Of a stretch of DNA of 14,818 nucleotides, positions 8,634-14,251 are shown one piece after another (the stretch's first letter is position 1; every line of letters begins with the position of its first letter). The position numbers were made by a program, and so were the translations under genes. Source of the stretch: an uncultured Pseudomonas sp. (GTDB lineage Bacteria > Pseudomonadota > Gammaproteobacteria > Pseudomonadales > Pseudomonadaceae); assembly GCF_946885885.1 (NCBI RefSeq), contig NZ_CAMPHN010000107.1, forward strand, positions 1-14,818, read 5' to 3'. Under the pieces are notes generated by a model, which saw nothing but the letters and a program-made list of their open reading frames with translations, was not told where the DNA came from and ran no database searches.

Positions 8634-9761
8634 TCACTTCATCGGGGCTTCGGTCTTGGTGCCGTCCTGGTGCCATTCGTAGACGACGAAGCTGAAATCT
8701 TTCAGATCGCCTTTTTCGTCGAAGGCCAGGGTGCCGGTGGGGGTGTCGAAGCTGTTGGCGCGCAGGGCCGCGGCCACTTTATCGGTGTCGGTGCTGCCGG
8801 CTTTCTCGATGCCTTCGGCGATCACTTGCACGGCGGCATAGGCCGGGAACACGAACGGGCCGCTGGAGTCTTCGTTCTTGGCCTTGAAGGCCTCGACCAG
8901 CGCCTGGTTGCGTGGGTCCTGGTCGAACGACTTCGGCAGGGTGACTAGCAGACCTTCGGAAGCCGGGCCGGCGATAGCGGAGATTTCTTTGTTACCCACG
9001 CCTTCCGGGCCCATGAACTTGACGCTCAGGCCTTTCTCAGCAGACTGACGCAGCAGCAGGCCGAGTTCCGGGTGGTAGCCGCCGTAGTAGACGAAATCCA
9101 CACCGGCTTGCTTGAGCTTGGCGATCATCGCGGAGAAGTCCTTGTCGCCGGCGTTGATGCCTTCGAACAGGGCAACCTTGGTGCCTTTGGCTTCCAGGGT
9201 CTGCTTGACCGCAGTGGCGATGCCTTCGCCGTACTGCTGCTTGTCGTGGATGACCGCAACGGCCTTCGGCTTGACGTGGTCGGCAATGTAGTTGCCGGCG
9301 GTCGGGCCTTGCAGGCTGTCCAGACCGATGGTGCGGAACACCAACTGGTAGCCGCGAGCGGTGATGTCCGGGCTGGTGGAAGCCGCGGTGACCATCAGAA
9401 TGCCTTCGTCTTCGTAGATGTCGGACGCCGGCTGAGTGGAGCTGGAACACAGGTGGCCAACCACGAACTTGACTTCGTCGTTGACGATTTTGTTGGCTAC
9501 GGCCACGGCTTGCTTGGGATCGCAGGCATCGTCGTAGACCACGCCTTCGAGCATCGCGCCGTCCACCCCGCCGGCCTTGTTGATTTGCTCGATGGCCATC
9601 TTGGCACCGATGAACTGCATTTCGCCGTACTGCGCGACCGCGCCGGTAACGGGGCCTGCCAGACCGATCTTGATGGTGTCAGCCGCTAGCGAGTAGCTAG
9701 CAACGCCGGCCATGGCCATGGCGGCAAACAGCTTGGAAATCTGCTTAGTAGCCTTGTTCAT
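8634..9761 (-). CDS. braC: Periplasmic branched-chain amino acid-binding protein BraC/LivK
   Basis: 375 aa. A Sec signal peptide (MNKATKQISKLFAAMAMAGVASYSLA) is probably cut after residue 26. The mature protein shows DTIKIGLAGPVTGAVAQYGEM, the two cysteines of the conserved disulphide (DDACDPKQ and VGHLCSSSTQ), IYEDEGILMVTAASTSPDIT with the ligand-contacting Ser/Thr residues, and the second lobe VAVIHDKQQYGEG, DFVYYGGYHPELGLLLRQ. It binds Leu, Ile, Val (often also Ala or Thr) in the periplasm and delivers them to BraDE. GGAG is four bases before the ATG. First gene of the operon. Confidence 0.97.
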   Translation of the reverse strand: MNKATKQISKLFAAMAMAGVASYSLAADTIKIGLAGPVTGAVAQYGEMQFIGAKMAIEQINKAGGVDGAMLEGVVYDDACDPKQAVAVANKIVNDEVKFVVGHLCSSSTQPASDIYEDEGILMVTAASTSPDITARGYQLVFRTIGLDSLQGPTAGNYIADHVKPKAVAVIHDKQQYGEGIATAVKQTLEAKGTKVALFEGINAGDKDFSAMIAKLKQAGVDFVYYGGYHPELGLLLRQSAEKGLSVKFMGPEGVGNKEISAIAGPASEGLLVTLPKSFDQDPRNQALVEAFKAKNEDSSGPFVFPAYAAVQVIAEGIEKAGSTDTDKVAAALRANSFDTPTGTLAFDEKGDLKDFSFVVYEWHQDGTKTEAPMK

Positions 9762-10056
9762 AGTGCTCCACTCTTATTGATTTTTGGTCGTTGTGGTTCT
9801 AGCGCCAATGCCGCAGAACCGAGTTGGTTTACCCGGTCATACCCCCGGCAACTGTACCGGCGCAGTGTAGAGCGCCGCTTTACACCTTGAAAAGCCGGCT
9901 ACCGAGGGCAAAACACCTGGATGTCGCTTAATCGCAATAAACGTATATAAAAACGGCGTGCCTACCAACCGCCTCGCTTCGTCAGGTTTGGTTGCCTGAA
10001 TACCGCTCGGCGCTATCATGACGCCCGACGTAACCGGCCGCCATGCAGAGCACACC
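9762..10056. promoter_or_regulatory. Divergent control region of braC and the DUF2288 gene
   Basis: A 295-bp gene-free region between braC (minus) and the DUF2288 gene (plus). The likely braC leader contains an inverted pair GGTTCT (9795-9800) and AGAACC (9815-9820), with a further GCG/CGC pair inside, about 35 to 60 bases before the braC start codon. It also holds an AT-rich patch with TATATA around 9944-9951 that could supply a -10 element. I found no -35/-10 pair good enough to name. Control by amino acid supply (Lrp or BraC-leader structures) is inference. Confidence 0.4.
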
Positions 10057-10374
10057 ATGACTGAACAACCTAGCACCCTCTATGCCAAGCTGCTCGGAGA
10101 AACTGCACCAATTAGCTGGCAAGAGCTACAACCTTTTTTCGCCCGCGGCGCCTTGTTGCTGGTCGAAGGTTCCCAGGATTTGATCGCGGTGGCTCAAGCC
10201 GTAGCGGAAAACGACCAAGGCAAGGTCGGCGCCTGGTTGGCCTCCGGTCAATTAAAAAAAGTGGCCGATGAACAGGCCGAAGACTTGTTGGCGCGCGATC
10301 CGCAATTATGGGCGGTGGTGGTGGCGCCCTGGGTGCTGGTGCAGGAGCGTGCCGAAGCGCCGAAAGTGCACTGA
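10057..10374 (+). CDS. DUF2288 family protein
   Basis: 105 aa, cytoplasmic. The sequence begins TLYAKLLGETAPISWQELQPFFARGALLLVEGSQDLIAVAQAVAENDQ and continues VGAWLASGQLKKVADEQAEDLLARDPQLWAVVVAPWVLVQE, the pattern of the DUF2288 family of small proteobacterial proteins. No function is known to me. ATG 10057 is chosen over an in-frame ATG at 10018 because family members start close to this point; neither has a strong ribosome binding site. From memory, the gene's place upstream of the bra operon is shared with other pseudomonads. Confidence 0.8.
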   Translation: MTEQPSTLYAKLLGETAPISWQELQPFFARGALLLVEGSQDLIAVAQAVAENDQGKVGAWLASGQLKKVADEQAEDLLARDPQLWAVVVAPWVLVQERAEAPKVH

Positions 10375-10482
10375 TCCGGGCACGCTTGGCCTCGGGCGAA
10401 TCGGTCTAGACTGACTCCAGCCCCACACGGGTCCGCGGCATACGGCGTGGGGTGCAATCGCCCATAACCAATAGGAGCCATC

Positions 10483-10851
10483 ATGTTCGAGCCCGGCCAT
10501 CTACACCGTGCCAACAGCATCGGCACCGCCGAGCAGCCAGTGTTCAGCATCGACCTTTACTACGAGGTGCGCCAAGACCCCACCGAAGGCGCCATGTTGC
10601 ATATGCGCATGGTCGGCGAGGTAGCGGGCAAGGCTTTCGAAGAAAGCTTCGAACTGCACCGCGATACCGCCTTCAACTTCGCCAGCGTCGCCTCACGCCT
10701 GGCGCAAAAACACGGCTTGCCGCCCGAACACAGCCTGATCATGCACCGCCATGGTGAGTACGACCTGATGTTCGAAGATATCCGCGCCAAACTGGGCAGC
10801 CACAGCGGCGACCCGGTCGACCTCGATCATCTTGAGAAGGACGGTTTGTAG
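10483..10851 (+). CDS. DUF5064 family protein
   Basis: 122 aa, acidic and His-rich, cytoplasmic. MFEPGHLHRAN at the start, IDLYYEVRQDPTEGAMLHMRMVGEVAGKAFEESFELHRDTAFNFASVASRLAQKHGLPPEHSLIMHRHGEYDLMFEDIRAKLG in the body are the conserved blocks of the Pseudomonas DUF5064 family. Function unknown. AGGAG lies five bases before the ATG. It is the last core-genome gene before the mobile region: its stop codon is 15 bp from the terminal repeat of the IS630 element. Confidence 0.8.
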   Translation: MFEPGHLHRANSIGTAEQPVFSIDLYYEVRQDPTEGAMLHMRMVGEVAGKAFEESFELHRDTAFNFASVASRLAQKHGLPPEHSLIMHRHGEYDLMFEDIRAKLGSHSGDPVDLDHLEKDGL

Positions 10852-10866
10852 GCGGGTATATATTAA

Positions 10867-10887
10867 TATTAATCTGGCAATTAAATA
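10867..10887 (+). repeat. IS630 left terminal inverted repeat
   Basis: 21-bp end, TATTAA.C.GGCAAT.AAATA in pattern, matching the inverted sequence at 11957-11977 at 18 of 21 positions. It lies 25 bp before the transposase start codon. Confidence 0.8.
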
Positions 10888-10911
10888 GGGCATATAGAAT
10901 AATCTGTCGCC

Positions 10912-11949
10912 ATGAAAACAGATGCCCGCAAAGTCAGCCCTCAAGAACAGCGCGAAAAGCGCGCCACAGCCCTGCGCATGCGTGAGCAGGGTTACACCTA
11001 TAAGGCCATTGGTGAGGCGGTTGATGTTCATCCCCGCACCGTCGCTCACTGGGCGCAGGTCGCAGAACATAAAGGTACGACGGCCGCCATTACGGGCGGC
11101 CAGCGTGGTGTGCGCGAAGGTGATCGGCGCAGCTTGAGCCTCAGCCAGGAAGTGCTGATTCGCACGCTGATGACCGACAAGATGCCCGACCAACTCAAGC
11201 TCGGATTTGCCCTCTGGACACGGGATGCCGTGCGAGAACTGATCCGCCAGCGTTGTGGTTTTCTCATGCCGGTTCGAACGGTTGGGGAATACCTCAAGCG
11301 CTGGGGCTACACCCCACAGCGCCCGCTGCATCGGGCTTACCAGCAAAAGCCAGAGGTGGTTCAGCACTGGCTGGAAAACGAATACCCGTGTATCGCGCAG
11401 CGGGCCAAGGCCGAGAACGCCGAGATTCAATGGGGTGACGAAACCGGTATGCGCAGCGACAGCCATGCCGGCCGCAGCTACGCCCCGATTGGCGAGACCC
11501 CGGTACGCCAGGTCAGCGGTGGTCGTTTCTCCACCAACATGATTTCCACCGTGACCAATCGAGGCAAGCTGCGCTTCATGTTGTATCGGGAAACACTGAC
11601 AGCCCAAGTACTGATCCGTTTCCTGGCCCGACTGATTCGGGACGCCCAGGGGCGCAAGGTGTTCCTGATCCTCGACAACCTGCGCGTGCACCACAGTAAG
11701 AAGGTGAGCGCCTGGGTCGCTGAGCGCAAAGAGCGGATCGAACTGTTCTTCCTGCCGGCCTACGCCCCGGAACTGAATCCAGACGAATACTTGAACGGCG
11801 ACTTGAAGCAACAAGTTCGTACCGGTCTGCCCGCACGCAATCAGAAAGAACTGGAGGGGCGTGTTCGCTCGGTCATGAAACGTCTGCAATTGCGCCCCCA
11901 AAGGATCAGTGCTTATTTCAGACATCCGCATATCGCTTATGCGGCTTGA
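10912..11949 (+). CDS. IS630-family DDE transposase
   Basis: 345 aa, apparently intact. An N-terminal helix-turn-helix (residues about 14-55: TALRMREQGYTYKAIGEAVDVHPRTVAHW) binds the element ends. A second helical region (RELIRQRCGFLMPVRTVGEYLKRWGY) follows. The catalytic core has Asp176 in QWGDETG, Asp255 in FLILDNLRVHHS and Glu292 in YAPELNPDEYLNGDLK, the DDE triad of the Tc1-mariner/IS630 superfamily. No frameshift, so the element is probably still able to move. The long opposite-strand open frame across it (10693-12003) is a shadow. Confidence 0.95.
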   Translation: MKTDARKVSPQEQREKRATALRMREQGYTYKAIGEAVDVHPRTVAHWAQVAEHKGTTAAITGGQRGVREGDRRSLSLSQEVLIRTLMTDKMPDQLKLGFALWTRDAVRELIRQRCGFLMPVRTVGEYLKRWGYTPQRPLHRAYQQKPEVVQHWLENEYPCIAQRAKAENAEIQWGDETGMRSDSHAGRSYAPIGETPVRQVSGGRFSTNMISTVTNRGKLRFMLYRETLTAQVLIRFLARLIRDAQGRKVFLILDNLRVHHSKKVSAWVAERKERIELFFLPAYAPELNPDEYLNGDLKQQVRTGLPARNQKELEGRVRSVMKRLQLRPQRISAYFRHPHIAYAA

Positions 11950-11956
11950 TTTGGTG

Positions 11957-11977
11957 TATTTGATTGCCGGGTTAATA
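11957..11977 (-). repeat. IS630 right terminal inverted repeat
   Basis: Partner of the repeat at 10867-10887, inverted, with three transition differences. It ends in TA at 11976-11977, followed by 13 bp of AT-rich sequence before the decayed attC at 11991. Confidence 0.8.
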
Positions 11978-11990
11978 ATTATAGAGAAAT

Positions 11991-12054
11991 AGGTTGATGG
12001 CATTGGGCTTTAGCCCGTCCCAGCGAACGAAGTGAGCGATTTGAATTATTAGCT
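11991..12054 (-). repeat. Decayed terminal attC (attC-0)
   Basis: Keeps the central GGGCTTTAGCCCGTCCCAGCGA hairpin core (12005-12026), but both ends have changed. The 3' core on the minus strand is replaced by CAATGCCATCAACC, with no GTTRRRY. The 5' core reads AGCTAAT instead of TCTAAC, and the GGTTC of the L box is deleted. The toxin stop codon (12049-12051) falls inside it, as is usual for cassette genes. Probably a poor or dead recombination site. Confidence 0.7.
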
Positions 12055-12351
12055 ATTTCCAAGCATATAAGCGCGAAGCTGCCGCTCTTCTCTCATTACG
12101 AAGAGGATGAAAACCTGTTTTCCATCTTCACGATAAAAAATTCGGCAGGGTGGTACCACTAGCTCCCTATAAACAGAATTGGGAAGTTCAGGAGGAGTTC
12201 GGCCTGATTGAGGAAAGTCTTCGAGACGCTTGGTTTCTTCGAAAACAGCACTGACCAAGTAGTTTGCTGCCGCGGGATTATCTAGGGCAATGTACTCAGC
12301 GATGGCCTCCAGTTCTTGGAGGGCTGGCTCCGTCCAAATTACTTCAGCCAT
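12049..12351 (-). CDS. RelE/ParE-family toxin
   Basis: 100 aa, the toxin of a type II toxin-antitoxin pair. Family marks are WTEPALQELEAIAEYIALDNPAAANYLVSAVF (the two N-terminal helices), LEDFPQSGRTPPEL, the REL.V....IFYRE beta-hairpin and FILFVMREERQLRAYML at the end. ParE-like members poison DNA gyrase while RelE-like members cut mRNA on the ribosome. The DNPxAA and SGR features favour the ParE-like side, but this cannot be settled by reading. Its start overlaps the end of the antitoxin gene by 13 bases, so the two are co-translated. Its stop lies within the terminal attC. Toxin-antitoxin cassettes are known to stabilise integron arrays. Confidence 0.92.
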   Translation of the reverse strand: MAEVIWTEPALQELEAIAEYIALDNPAAANYLVSAVFEETKRLEDFPQSGRTPPELPNSVYRELVVPPCRIFYREDGKQVFILFVMREERQLRAYMLGNS

Positions 12352-12596
12352 TTGCTCATTTTCTCCTTGGCCTCACTTTGGCTGTATGTTCTTCCTTCAA
12401 GTACAGCGCGCTCTCCACGTGATAGCCCCTCAAGCAGGGCCAGTCGACGCTGCATGAACTCATAATCCTGAACATCGACGAGATATGCCGATGGCTGTCC
12501 ATGCTCGGTGATCAGCACTGGCTCCTTTGAAATATGAAGGTCTGCCAGGATTTTCGTGGCTTGGCGCTTGAGATTGGTAACGAGCTCAACTTTCAT
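12339..12596 (-). CDS. Phd/YefM-family antitoxin
   Basis: 85 aa. KVELVTNLKRQATKILADLHISKEPVLITEHGQPSAYLVDVQDYEFMQRRLALLE is the typical Phd/YefM N-terminal DNA-binding fold. The C-terminal tail (RTYSQSEAKEKMSKWLK) is the part that wraps the toxin. ATG 12596 is chosen because GAGG lies six bases upstream and the family motif starts there; an in-frame start at 12653 would lie in the promoter. The protein should neutralise the toxin and repress the operon by binding the palindrome just upstream. Confidence 0.93.
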   Translation of the reverse strand: MKVELVTNLKRQATKILADLHISKEPVLITEHGQPSAYLVDVQDYEFMQRRLALLEGLSRGERAVLEGRTYSQSEAKEKMSKWLK

Positions 12597-12616
12597 GGGG
12601 CACCTCGAATCAAATG

Positions 12617-12640
12617 AAAGTGATACTATAGTATCACTTT
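12617..12640. promoter_or_regulatory. Perfect 24-bp palindrome, operator of the toxin-antitoxin operon
   Basis: Half-site AAAGTGATACTA followed directly by its exact inverse, 21 bp upstream of the antitoxin start codon. It contains the -10 box, so a bound antitoxin or toxin-antitoxin complex would block RNA polymerase: the classic conditional autoregulation of type II systems. Confidence 0.85.
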
Positions 12641-12653
12641 TGAGATGGCGCAA
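12625..12653 (-). promoter_or_regulatory. Sigma-70 promoter of the toxin-antitoxin operon
   Basis: On the minus strand, -35 TTGCGC (12648-12653) and -10 TATAGT (12625-12630) are separated by 17 bp. The -10 box differs from consensus at one position and lies in the palindromic operator. A private promoter is expected for a toxin-antitoxin pair so far from the integron promoter. Confidence 0.7.
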
Positions 12654-12784
12654 GCAGAGCTAATGAGGCTGTAGAAAAACTAAATGGCAAATTTGCGGCT
12701 AGGATTCTGGCTGTTTTTTAGCCGAAAACCAGCGCCTTCCTTGAAATCTAACGTATTCAGCAACGCGGAACGGTTCTTGTTAAT
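12654..12784. other. Gene-free stretch with IS-end-like and attC-like traces
   Basis: Between the toxin-antitoxin promoter and the 99-aa gene. GAGGCTGTAGAAAAAC near 12665 resembles the terminal repeats (GAGGCTGTTGAAAAA) of several insertion sequence families. ATCTAAC (12746-12752) facing GTTAATC (12779-12785) could be the core sites of a shrunken attC only 40 bp long. No complete attC and no gene are seen here. Confidence 0.35.
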
Positions 12785-13084
12785 CTAAAATGGCAATTGA
12801 TCATCCTTTCCTCCGTTTTGATAATTCTCTTCTTCCGAATACGTCAACGCGGCGCTTTCTTCGTCTTCCATATACTCCCACATTTCATTTTGATGCAACA
12901 AAATTGGGTCCGCCTTTCTTTGGATAAACTCATCAACGTCCATGCCACCAATAGTGGTAGGCCGCTTTACTCTAACCTGTTTGCCATTTATGAATATCCA
13001 TTGATACTTCTTTTGCCGCTCGGCTTTCGCTACCCTCTTAGCCCTCTTCTGAGCTGTTGTAAGTTTCTTTTTAATTTTCGCCAT
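12785..13084 (-). CDS. Hypothetical charged cassette protein, 99 aa
   Basis: I do not recognise a named family, though similar small proteins occur, as I recall, in integron cassettes. The N-terminus is strongly basic and probably helical (AKIKKKLTTAQKRAKRVAKAERQKKYQW). A middle section has IFINGKQVRVKRPTTIGGMDVDEFIQRKADPILLHQNEMWEYME, and the tail is acidic (DEESAALTYSEEENYQNGGKDD). No signal peptide or membrane segment. Codon use is AT-rich compared with the core genes. There is no Shine-Dalgarno sequence before the ATG. A good-looking promoter (-35 TTGAAA 13111-13116, -10 TATCAT 13087-13092, spacing 18) lies so close that its transcript would start at or after the ATG. Confidence 0.65.
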   Translation of the reverse strand: MAKIKKKLTTAQKRAKRVAKAERQKKYQWIFINGKQVRVKRPTTIGGMDVDEFIQRKADPILLHQNEMWEYMEDEESAALTYSEEENYQNGGKDDQLPF

Positions 13085-13197
13085 ACATGATATTTTTCAG
13101 CTGGTCCGGATTTCAAACAGTGTGGAATGAGGGGGCAAAAGGGTTTCTTCTATGTGCTGAGTTGAGCGCTAATCATATAATGTGTATAGGTGGGCTT

Positions 13198-13270
13198 TCT
13201 TAAGTTAATGACATTGGGCTTTAGCCGGTCCCGAGTGAGCGAAGCGAACGGTTTGAACCAATTGTTATAC
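13198..13270 (-). repeat. attC-1, hybrid or partly decayed
   Basis: The gene-side half is canonical: on the minus strand GTATAAC then AATTGGTTCAAACCG, with the stop codon of the 161-aa gene (13265-13267) inside it. The hairpin core GGCTTTAGCC is kept. The other half reads CAATGTCATTAACTTAAGA in place of CCTTAACCAAACGTTAG, so it has no GTT core and its L box no longer pairs with the gene-side L box. The same variant half occurs in attC-0. Confidence 0.75.
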
Positions 13271-13750
13271 ATGCAATAGAACTTTCCCAGCCCTTTTTGC
13301 CTCCCAGTACGATTCTCTGACCTCTTTTGCGAGATTCTTTCCAAGCACTGTGTTTGTACTGGCAATGAGTCCGTCGCAAATAAATTGGTTTGAGAAATAG
13401 AGTAGTGTCGTTTTGATAATGCTGTAATCATTCATTAGATTTTCTAAAGGCGAGGTCAGTGCGGAGGCTTGATAAAAAACGCCAGTGTCTAATTTTTTAA
13501 AGATATAGCCATTTTTATATTTTTTGAGAAAAACAAAGTCACCATGAATCGCAGAGTTTAGTGACTCTACAAAGCCGATATCTTTTGCTTTTTCTAAGGT
13601 GGCGCGGAAGCATGCCCTGTCATCATAAAGTTTTGTGCGTGCATCTACATATTCTTCAATATTTCCAGGAGGGATGCCTGAGTTTGCGTAAGTTAGAATG
13701 GTTTTGTATTTTAATAAGAACTCTGCGGCTAACTCTGGCTTCAGAAGCAT
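13265..13750 (-). CDS. Hypothetical cassette protein, 161 aa
   Basis: Family not recognised. Soluble and mostly helical in appearance, with no signal peptide. Begins MLLKPELAAEFLLKYKTILTYANSGIPPGNIEEYVDARTKLYDD. The middle shows HGDFVFLKKYKNGYIFKKLDTGVFYQASALTSPLENLM, suggesting beta strands. The tail is FICDGLIASTNTVLGKNLAKEVRESYWEAKRAGKVLLHV. AAGGTG is placed five to six bases before the ATG. The start codon is only 23 bp from the upstream attC and the stop codon lies inside the downstream attC, the compact layout of a genuine gene cassette. AT-rich relative to the core genome, so foreign in origin. Confidence 0.75.
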   Translation of the reverse strand: MLLKPELAAEFLLKYKTILTYANSGIPPGNIEEYVDARTKLYDDRACFRATLEKAKDIGFVESLNSAIHGDFVFLKKYKNGYIFKKLDTGVFYQASALTSPLENLMNDYSIIKTTLLYFSNQFICDGLIASTNTVLGKNLAKEVRESYWEAKRAGKVLLHV

Positions 13751-13772
13751 GTAACACCTTTCTAACTTGTAT

Positions 13773-13848
13773 GTATAACGTTTGGTTAAGGGGCGGGCTT
13801 TAGCCCGTCCCAGCGAGCGCAGCGAACGGTTTGAACCAATTGTTAGAA
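13773..13848 (-). repeat. attC-2, intact
   Basis: 76 bp. On the minus strand the 5' core is TTCTAAC, the L box AATTGGTTCAAACCG, the hairpin GGGACGGGCTAAAGCCC, then CCTTAACCAAAC and the 3' core GTTATAC (13779-13773). The two L boxes (TTGGTTCAA and TTAACCAA) pair with one extra C, the extrahelical base that sets attC strand polarity. It follows the bS21-like gene. Confidence 0.9.
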
Positions 13849-13861
13849 GCCAATTGCACGA

Positions 13862-14116
13862 CTAACGACCGGCGGCCGAACCACCATTTCTTGAAAATTG
13901 CTCTTTCAATCCAATTTTTAGCCATAGTGCGCCACCTGATTGGATTGCGAGCTTTTTCATTTTCTGACTCTTCCGCTTGAGCGTGGACGGTTTTTCATAG
14001 TAACCAAATCGCCGTTTGTGCCAGCGACGATCCATTTCGCTTTTGACTTTTTTGCTTAGTTTTCTAAGCGCCAGATCAATTGACTCACCGTTTTCAACTT
14101 TTATTGTCACTGTCAT
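13862..14116 (-). CDS. Ribosomal protein bS21 homologue on a gene cassette
   Basis: 84 aa. Residues 4-57 line up with bacterial bS21: TIKVENGESIDLALRKL (family: VIKVRENEPFDVALRRF), then a basic stretch with KRRFGYYEKPSTLKRKSQKMKKLA (family: RRREFYEKPTTERKRAK...KRHA). The YEKPS/T signature at residues 40-44 is the hallmark. Residues 58-84 (QSGGALWLKIGLKEQFSRNGGSAAGR) are unlike the usual tail. bS21 is a small-subunit protein near the anti-Shine-Dalgarno end of 16S rRNA that affects mRNA selection; the core genome should have its own rpsU elsewhere. No Shine-Dalgarno sequence precedes the ATG. The gene lies between two intact attC sites in a cassette of about 383 bp. Family call is strong; function as a working ribosomal protein is inference. 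Confidence 0.85.
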   Translation of the reverse strand: MTVTIKVENGESIDLALRKLSKKVKSEMDRRWHKRRFGYYEKPSTLKRKSQKMKKLAIQSGGALWLKIGLKEQFSRNGGSAAGR

Positions 14117-14155
14117 TATTTGCGTTTTATGGACTGACGCCTGTCCTTCTTTGGC

Positions 14156-14232
14156 TTCTAACGTTTGGTTAAGGGGCCGGCTTTAGCCGGTCCCAAGTGA
14201 GCGAAGCGAGCGGCTTGAACCAGTTGTTAGGC
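14156..14232 (-). repeat. attC-3, intact
   Basis: 77 bp. Minus strand: 5' core GCCTAAC, AACTGGTTCAAGCCG, hairpin GGGACCGGCTAAAGCCGG, CCCCTTAACCAAAC, 3' core GTTAGAA (14162-14156). Compared with attC-2 the hairpin has compensating changes (CCGGCTTTAGCCGG), which keeps the fold. It ends the cassette of the 165-aa gene. Confidence 0.9.
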
Positions 14233-14251
14233 ATTGCCAGTGAAGAACACA

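Larger units (their letters stand above)
10867..11977 (+). mobile_element. IS630-family insertion sequence, complete
   Basis: Inverted terminal sequences lie at 10867-10887 and 11957-11977; they agree at 18 of 21 positions, the three differences all being T/C transitions. Both begin with TA, the target dinucleotide that IS630/Tc1-mariner elements duplicate, so the element proper is about 10869-11975. One intact transposase gene fills it. The size of about 1.1 kb is usual for the family. It separates the core gene DUF5064 from the distal end of the integron cassette array. Confidence 0.88.

Noticed and set aside
9940..9965. Sigma-54-like promoter for braC (AGGCACG followed by CCGTTTTTA on the minus strand)
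   Set aside because: The -24 GG element fits but the essential GC of the -12 element is missing.
10693..12003. 436-aa open frame on the minus strand over the IS630 element
   Set aside because: It is antisense to an intact DDE transposase and extends into the DUF5064 gene; no recognisable domain, and it arises from the codon bias of the plus-strand genes.
12597..12653. 19-residue N-terminal extension of the antitoxin
   Set aside because: It would start inside the -35 box and be translated through the operator; the GAGG site and Phd/YefM motif place the start at 12596.
12797..13090. 97-aa plus-strand open frame
   Set aside because: Opposite-strand shadow of the 99-aa cassette gene, in an orientation against the attC polarity, with no ribosome binding site.
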